Below are positions 6,927 through 11,255 of a DNA stretch of 11,255 bases, in pieces. How positions within the stretch are numbered: position 1 is the stretch's first letter; each line of letters starts with the position of its first letter. The position numbers were made by a program, and so were the translations under genes. Source of the stretch: Verrucomicrobiota bacterium (lineage in GTDB: Bacteria > Verrucomicrobiota > Verrucomicrobiia > Verrucomicrobiales > Akkermansiaceae); assembly GCA_009885905.1 (NCBI GenBank), contig VFJU01000276.1, positions 1 through 11,255 on the forward strand. Direction: 5' to 3'. The notes beneath the pieces were generated by a model. It was not told the origin of the DNA. It did no database searches and saw only the letters and a program-made list of their open reading frames with translations.

Positions 6927-6956
6927 TTTTACGTACTCGTCTCACGCACGTAAAAT
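6927..6956 (+). promoter_or_regulatory. Possible promoter with overlapping 8-base dyad
   Basis: TTTTACGT (6927-6934) and ACGTAAAA (6948-6955) are a perfect inverted repeat with a 13-base spacer. TTTACG (6928-6933) and TAAAAT (6951-6956) have a 17-base spacing and match 4 and 5 of 6 bases of sigma-70 boxes. The right arm overlaps the putative -10. Transcription would start close to the ATG at 6973, giving a very short leader. This suits a repressor site on the promoter of the large fusion gene, but it is a sequence inference and the short leader is a weakness. Confidence 0.3.
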
Positions 6957-6972
6957 TAGCAACCCATCTTTT

Positions 6973-9900
6973 ATGATACACATTAGATTCCTTCCCGCGT
7001 CTCTCGCGCTCCTCATCGGCGGCATTTCGTCAGCCAACTCTGCAGAGTGGCTCACTCTGCCCGCTAAAACGGGAACCTCTAACGGAAAAAACATTGTCCT
7101 CATTTCTGGCGACGAAGAATACCGCAGCGAGGAATCCTGCCCGATGCTGGCCAAGATTCTCAGCCAGAAATATGGATTCAACTGCACCGTGCTTTTTGCG
7201 ATCAACCCGGACGGCGGCTACATCGACCCGAATTACCAAAAAAACATCCCTGGTACCGAGATGTTAGATCGTGCTGACTTGATGATCATCGGCACACGTT
7301 TTCGGCAATTACCGGATGACCAAATCGCACACTTTGCTTCATTCCTGAATGCCGGCAAACCCGTGATCGGCTTCCGCACTGCAACTCATGCATTCTCTGG
7401 TCCCGCTCAAACGAACGACTTCAAATGGAAAAATTTCGGCCTCAAAATACTCGGTGAAACATGGATAAACCACCACGGAAATCATCAAGTCGAAGGGACT
7501 CGCAGTTTCTTGGAAACAGCTAACAGTAAAAACGAAATTCTCCAAGGAGTCGGCGAAATTTTTGCGACCACTGATGTTTACGGGATTAAAAACATCGATC
7601 AAAATTCTGCTACGATTCTTCTTCGCGGTGCGGTGACTGCCTCACTTGACCCCAAGTCCAAAGTGCTTGAAGGACCCAAAAACAATCCCATGATGCCACT
7701 CGCTTGGTTAAGGGAATACACTGCCCCGAATGGGACCACCAAAGGCAAAGCTTTCTGCACAACTCTGGGAGCCAGCACCGATTTCGCCGATGAAAATTTA
7801 CGTCGCTTGTTCGTCAACGCATCACTCAACCTCACAGGCTTGAAGGTGCCGGCAAAGGCCGACGTGAATTACATCGATCCATTTGAACCAACCCGCTACA
7901 GTGCGATTGACCAAAAAAATTACTACAAGAAGCGCAATCTCAAGCCCGACGACTACATCCTCGGCAAGAGCCCGGCCACTGGAATCCCTAACGATGATTC
8001 AAACCAATCTAAAAATGATCCTGATCCTCAACGCCATGCGCCACATGCCGAACCGGCGAGTGCGACCTTGAGTCGTGCCCAAGCGGTGGCACCGCCATCA
8101 CAAGGTGAAAAAATTGTTTTTGTCGGTAATGGTCTCGCTGAGCGGGACTTGTATTACAGTCGATTGGAAACCGAGTTGTACCTCCGCAATTCAAAAAAAA
8201 AAGTTATAATCCGTAATCTAGCCCGACCGGGTGACACTCCGGGCTTCCGCCCTCACCCGTCGCGCAAATCTCAGTGGGCCTTCCCTGGCGCTGAGAAATT
8301 TCGCCCAGAGAACGCCCCACACAGCGGCAAGGGATTTTTTCCCACTCCAGATCAATGGCTCACTCACCTCAAGGCTGACACCATCGTTGCGTTCTTTGGC
8401 TACAACGAGTCCTTCGACGGCCCCACACGCTTGGCTGCCTACGAAGCGGAACTCGATGCATTTGTGGTGCACACACTTAGCAAAGCTTATAACGGAATCG
8501 CGGCACCTCGGTTAGTTTTAGTCTCACCGATCGCTTACGAAGATCAGTCCAAGATCAAGGATCTACCCAATGGCGTCGCTGAAAATGCTAACTTAAAACT
8601 CTATTCCGCCGCGATGGAGCGAGTGGCAAAAAAACATTCGCTGACATTTGTCGACCTCTTCACACCCACCGAAAAAATTTACGCCGAAGCCAAAGTTCCA
8701 TTCACCACCAATGGCTACATTCCTACTGAAGCTGGCTACGAGCAACTCGCCCCCATTCTAGCAGACGGAGTTTTTGGCAAGCAACTTCGCAACTCAAAAG
8801 CAGACCCTGCCAATGTGTTAGCAGCGGTCAAACAGAAAAATTGGTTCTGGCAAAACGACTACGGCATCCTCAACGGCGTCCACACTCACGGTCAACGTTA
8901 CATGCCATTCGGGCCACAAAATTATCCGGATGAAGTGATCAAGACTCGGGAAATGACCGCTCTGCGCGACAATCTAATCGAAGCGATTGCATCTGGTGCA
9001 ACGAACAGTCTCGTCGTCGACGATTCCAAAACCCACCCTCTGCCAGTCGTCCCAACCAACTACAAGGCAAACGAGAAAACCACTGCCAGCAGGTACCTTT
9101 ACGGCGATGACGCCGAAAAATCTCTCACCGTGCCGAATGGCTACAAGGTACAACTATTTGCTTCCGAAAAAGAGTTTCCCAATCTCGCGAACCCGATGCA
9201 GCTTTCGTTCGACAATCGCGGACGCCTGTGGGTCGCGACCATGCCCACTTACCCCGCTTACCGTCCAGGCGACCCACTTCCTGATGATAAGATCCTCATT
9301 TACGAGGACACAAACGGCGATGGACGAGCCGATAAGGAAACGGTTTTTGCGGATAAGCTTCAACTTCCCATCGGCTTTGAATTTTCTCCGGAAGGTGTCT
9401 ATGTTTCTCAAGAACCGAACCTACTTCTCCTGCGTGATACCGATGGAGATGACAAAGCTGATACGCGTGAAATCATCTTAGGTGGGTTCGATAGCCACGA
9501 CACCCATCACGCAATCAGCGCCTACTGCGCAGATCCCTCTGGGGCATTTCTCATGGGCGAGGGCGTTTTTCTTCACTCTAACGTGGAAACTGCATACGGA
9601 CCCGTGCGAGCGATGAACGGTGGTTTTTTTCGCTACAGCCCACAACGAAATCAACTCGAGCGCACCGCCCAACTCAGTATTCCTAATCCATGGGGGATCG
9701 CCTTCGACGAATGGGGGCAAGACTTTTTCCTTCACACCTCAGGTCCAAGTATCAACTGGATGCTACCAGCCTCCGTGAAGCCTACTTATGGAAGCCAATG
9801 TCCATCCACAGCGAATCTGGTGCCCGAGGGCCAAGCCGTGCGACCCACCTCCGGCCTTGAGTTCGTTTCTTCCCGGCATTTTCCAGATGACGTGCAGGGA

Positions 9901-11160
9901 GATATGTTGCTCTGCAACAACATCGGCTTTCTCGGAATCAAACAACACTCGATCGTCGATGATGGTACCGGCTACAAAACCGCGTTCCGTCAAAATCTGC
10001 TTTCCTCTACCGACGGTAATTTCCGCCCTGTCGATCTCGAATTCGCGCCTGACGGTTCACTCTTCGTCATCGACTGGCATAACGTGCTCATCGGTCACAT
10101 GCAGCACAATGCGCGTGATCCTCTGCGCGACCATGTCCACGGCCGGATCTATCGGATCACCTATCCGTCACGCCCACTGGTCAAGCCAGCGCTCGTAGAA
10201 AAAGCCTCGGTCGCAAACCTATTAGAAAACCTCAAGCTCCCGGAATACCGCACGCGCTATCGCAGCCGCCGCGAACTCCGCGCCCACCCAGCCGCTGAGG
10301 TCCTGCCTGCCATCAAGAACTGGGTGGCCAAACTGGATCCGAAAGACCCCCGCCATGAGCACCACCTACTCGAAGCGCTGTGGACCACTTGGGGCCTCAA
10401 TCAGGTCGATGAGCCACTCCTCCGTCAGCTCCTGGAAGCGCAGGACTACCACGTCCGCGCCGCCGCCGTTAGAGTTCTCCGCTACAACCCGCAGCGCATT
10501 CCCGGCCACGTCGCCCTGCTAGAGAAAGCCGCCGTCGATCCACACGGCCGCGTGCGTTTGGAAACCATCATCGCTGCCTCCTGGCTGAACAATGCCAGCG
10601 GTAAGAAAATCGTCGCCATCGCCTCCGCCCTGCCGCTCGACGACTGGAACAAAGGTGCCGCCAAGACCGCGATTTCGCGCCTCGAAGGCGTGCAGGATGC
10701 CGTCGTCGATGAGCATCCGCTGCCACCCGTCCCGACCCATCTTGCCTCGGCTGAGCAAAAACAATTCATCGCCGGCCATGAAGTCTATTTCCGCGACGCC
10801 CACTGCGCCACCTGCCACATGCCGGATGGAAAAGGTCTTGATCCGGCGTTTCCTCCACTTGCTAACAGCGAATGGGTCACGGGCGATCCTGACCGCCTGA
10901 TCAAGCTCACCCTGCACGGGATGATGGGTCCCTTCGAACTCAACGGCAAGAAATACGACGGACTCGTGCCGATGACTCCCTTCGGCGGTATACTAAAGGA
11001 TGACGAAGTGGCCGCCGTGCTCACCTATGTTAGAAATACCTTCAGCAACAAGGCTCCAGCGGTCTCTCCGAGCCAAGTGAGCAAAGTCCGTGAAGCCACC
11101 AAGGCCCACCAAGGTTTCTACATGGCACAAGATCTCATCAAGGAAAACCCGTTGAAGTAA
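6973..11160 (+). CDS. Exported ThuA-SGNH-PVC dehydrogenase-cytochrome c fusion protein
   Basis: 1395 residues with a Sec signal peptide (1-24, ending NSA), so it acts outside the cytoplasm. Modules in order: a ThuA-like glutamine-amidotransferase fold (about 40-290; NIVLISGDEEYRS at the start), a family otherwise linked to oxidised-sugar metabolism; a polar linker (295-378); an SGNH/GDSL-hydrolase-like domain (about 380-600; VGNGLAER, FGYNES, NGYIPTEAGY); a PVC-type membrane-bound dehydrogenase beta-propeller (about 712-1064) with two calcium-loop-like motifs, DTNGDGRAD (779-787) and DTDGDDKAD (822-830), and GFDSHDTHH (838-846); HEAT-like helices (about 1075-1240); and a class I cytochrome c domain (about 1255-1365) with haem motif CATCH (1278-1282) and likely axial M1334. 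Such proteins are thought to oxidise sugars or alcohols and pass electrons to the respiratory chain. The SGNH module lacks the usual Ser (G387) and His (I583). A ten-A run lies at 8193-8202. The start is supported by the signal peptide. Domain calls are firm; the substrate is unknown. Confidence 0.88.
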   Translation: MIHIRFLPASLALLIGGISSANSAEWLTLPAKTGTSNGKNIVLISGDEEYRSEESCPMLAKILSQKYGFNCTVLFAINPDGGYIDPNYQKNIPGTEMLDRADLMIIGTRFRQLPDDQIAHFASFLNAGKPVIGFRTATHAFSGPAQTNDFKWKNFGLKILGETWINHHGNHQVEGTRSFLETANSKNEILQGVGEIFATTDVYGIKNIDQNSATILLRGAVTASLDPKSKVLEGPKNNPMMPLAWLREYTAPNGTTKGKAFCTTLGASTDFADENLRRLFVNASLNLTGLKVPAKADVNYIDPFEPTRYSAIDQKNYYKKRNLKPDDYILGKSPATGIPNDDSNQSKNDPDPQRHAPHAEPASATLSRAQAVAPPSQGEKIVFVGNGLAERDLYYSRLETELYLRNSKKKVIIRNLARPGDTPGFRPHPSRKSQWAFPGAEKFRPENAPHSGKGFFPTPDQWLTHLKADTIVAFFGYNESFDGPTRLAAYEAELDAFVVHTLSKAYNGIAAPRLVLVSPIAYEDQSKIKDLPNGVAENANLKLYSAAMERVAKKHSLTFVDLFTPTEKIYAEAKVPFTTNGYIPTEAGYEQLAPILADGVFGKQLRNSKADPANVLAAVKQKNWFWQNDYGILNGVHTHGQRYMPFGPQNYPDEVIKTREMTALRDNLIEAIASGATNSLVVDDSKTHPLPVVPTNYKANEKTTASRYLYGDDAEKSLTVPNGYKVQLFASEKEFPNLANPMQLSFDNRGRLWVATMPTYPAYRPGDPLPDDKILIYEDTNGDGRADKETVFADKLQLPIGFEFSPEGVYVSQEPNLLLLRDTDGDDKADTREIILGGFDSHDTHHAISAYCADPSGAFLMGEGVFLHSNVETAYGPVRAMNGGFFRYSPQRNQLERTAQLSIPNPWGIAFDEWGQDFFLHTSGPSINWMLPASVKPTYGSQCPSTANLVPEGQAVRPTSGLEFVSSRHFPDDVQGDMLLCNNIGFLGIKQHSIVDDGTGYKTAFRQNLLSSTDGNFRPVDLEFAPDGSLFVIDWHNVLIGHMQHNARDPLRDHVHGRIYRITYPSRPLVKPALVEKASVANLLENLKLPEYRTRYRSRRELRAHPAAEVLPAIKNWVAKLDPKDPRHEHHLLEALWTTWGLNQVDEPLLRQLLEAQDYHVRAAAVRVLRYNPQRIPGHVALLEKAAVDPHGRVRLETIIAASWLNNASGKKIVAIASALPLDDWNKGAAKTAISRLEGVQDAVVDEHPLPPVPTHLASAEQKQFIAGHEVYFRDAHCATCHMPDGKGLDPAFPPLANSEWVTGDPDRLIKLTLHGMMGPFELNGKKYDGLVPMTPFGGILKDDEVAAVLTYVRNTFSNKAPAVSPSQVSKVREATKAHQGFYMAQDLIKENPLK

Positions 11161-11161
11161 C

Positions 11162-11198
11162 GGTTAGTCCATGAGCACTACCCTAGCCTTATTTGTTT
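11162..11198 (+). terminator. Weak candidate terminator after the fusion gene
   Basis: GGTTAG (11162-11167) can pair with CTAGCC (11183-11188), using one G-U pair, with a 15-base loop, and is followed by a T-rich stretch (TTATTTGTTT). The position just after the stop at 11160 is right, but the short stem and wide loop make it weak. The remaining bases to the window end hold no supported gene. Confidence 0.25.
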
Positions 11199-11255
11199 AA
11201 TCGTGCATGCTTGTTAGATTTGTACCAAGCCACGTTGGACAGCAAGGATTGCCGC

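Noticed and set aside
8987..9481. Plus-strand open frame of 164 codons inside the fusion gene in another frame
   Set aside because: It overlaps the conserved dehydrogenase propeller in the true frame, and its Ser/Thr/Arg-rich product is typical of an out-of-frame reading.
11207..11255. ATG at 11207 open to the window end
   Set aside because: Only 16 codons are visible, with no ribosome binding site and no recognisable protein start; it cannot be supported.

Overview
The window looks like a chromosomal segment from a PVC-group bacterium, most likely a member of Verrucomicrobiota. The strongest sign is the 4.2 kb gene at the right end. It encodes a huge exported protein with the Planctomycetes/Verrucomicrobia-type membrane-bound dehydrogenase propeller, HEAT-like repeats and a C-terminal CxxCH cytochrome domain. 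Most genes lack a clear Shine-Dalgarno sequence and several probably start with TTG or GTG, which fits but does not prove this placement.

Left end (1-1000), accessory DNA: the window opens in the last 31 codons of an IS630-family transposase. Its likely IS end lies only 4-5 bases before a GTG that begins a HigB toxin. The HigB frame has no stop codon and runs directly into HigA, giving a single 198-residue toxin-antitoxin fusion. A gap of about 290 bases follows with no supported gene, possibly holding a decayed minus-strand gene.

Middle (1003-4490): a plus-strand lipoprotein has the HtrA/Deg architecture, but all three catalytic residues appear to be replaced, so it looks like a pseudoprotease. 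It converges, with 6 bases between stop codons, on a minus-strand pair. The pair is an unrecognised protein with a winged-helix-like N-terminus followed by a ketopantoate reductase (panE-like) that overlaps it by TTGA. A divergent intergenic region of about 165 bases holds an operator-like repeat.

Right side (4656-11160), all plus strand and probably co-directional: an exported LolA-like protein, a TatD-family metal hydrolase, pyridoxamine 5'-phosphate oxidase (pdxH), then the ThuA-SGNH-dehydrogenase-cytochrome c fusion. The first three are spaced by 29-38 bases and could be one transcript. The fusion gene has its own 102-base leader with a perfect 8-base dyad over a possible promoter.

The most notable points are the fused HigB-HigA, the catalytically dead Deg-like lipoprotein, and the three-module ThuA-SGNH-haem protein. 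In the last, the SGNH module seems to have lost catalytic residues, and a run of ten A lies where slippage in either direction would end translation within a few codons. No CRISPR array, tRNA, rRNA or riboswitch was seen.
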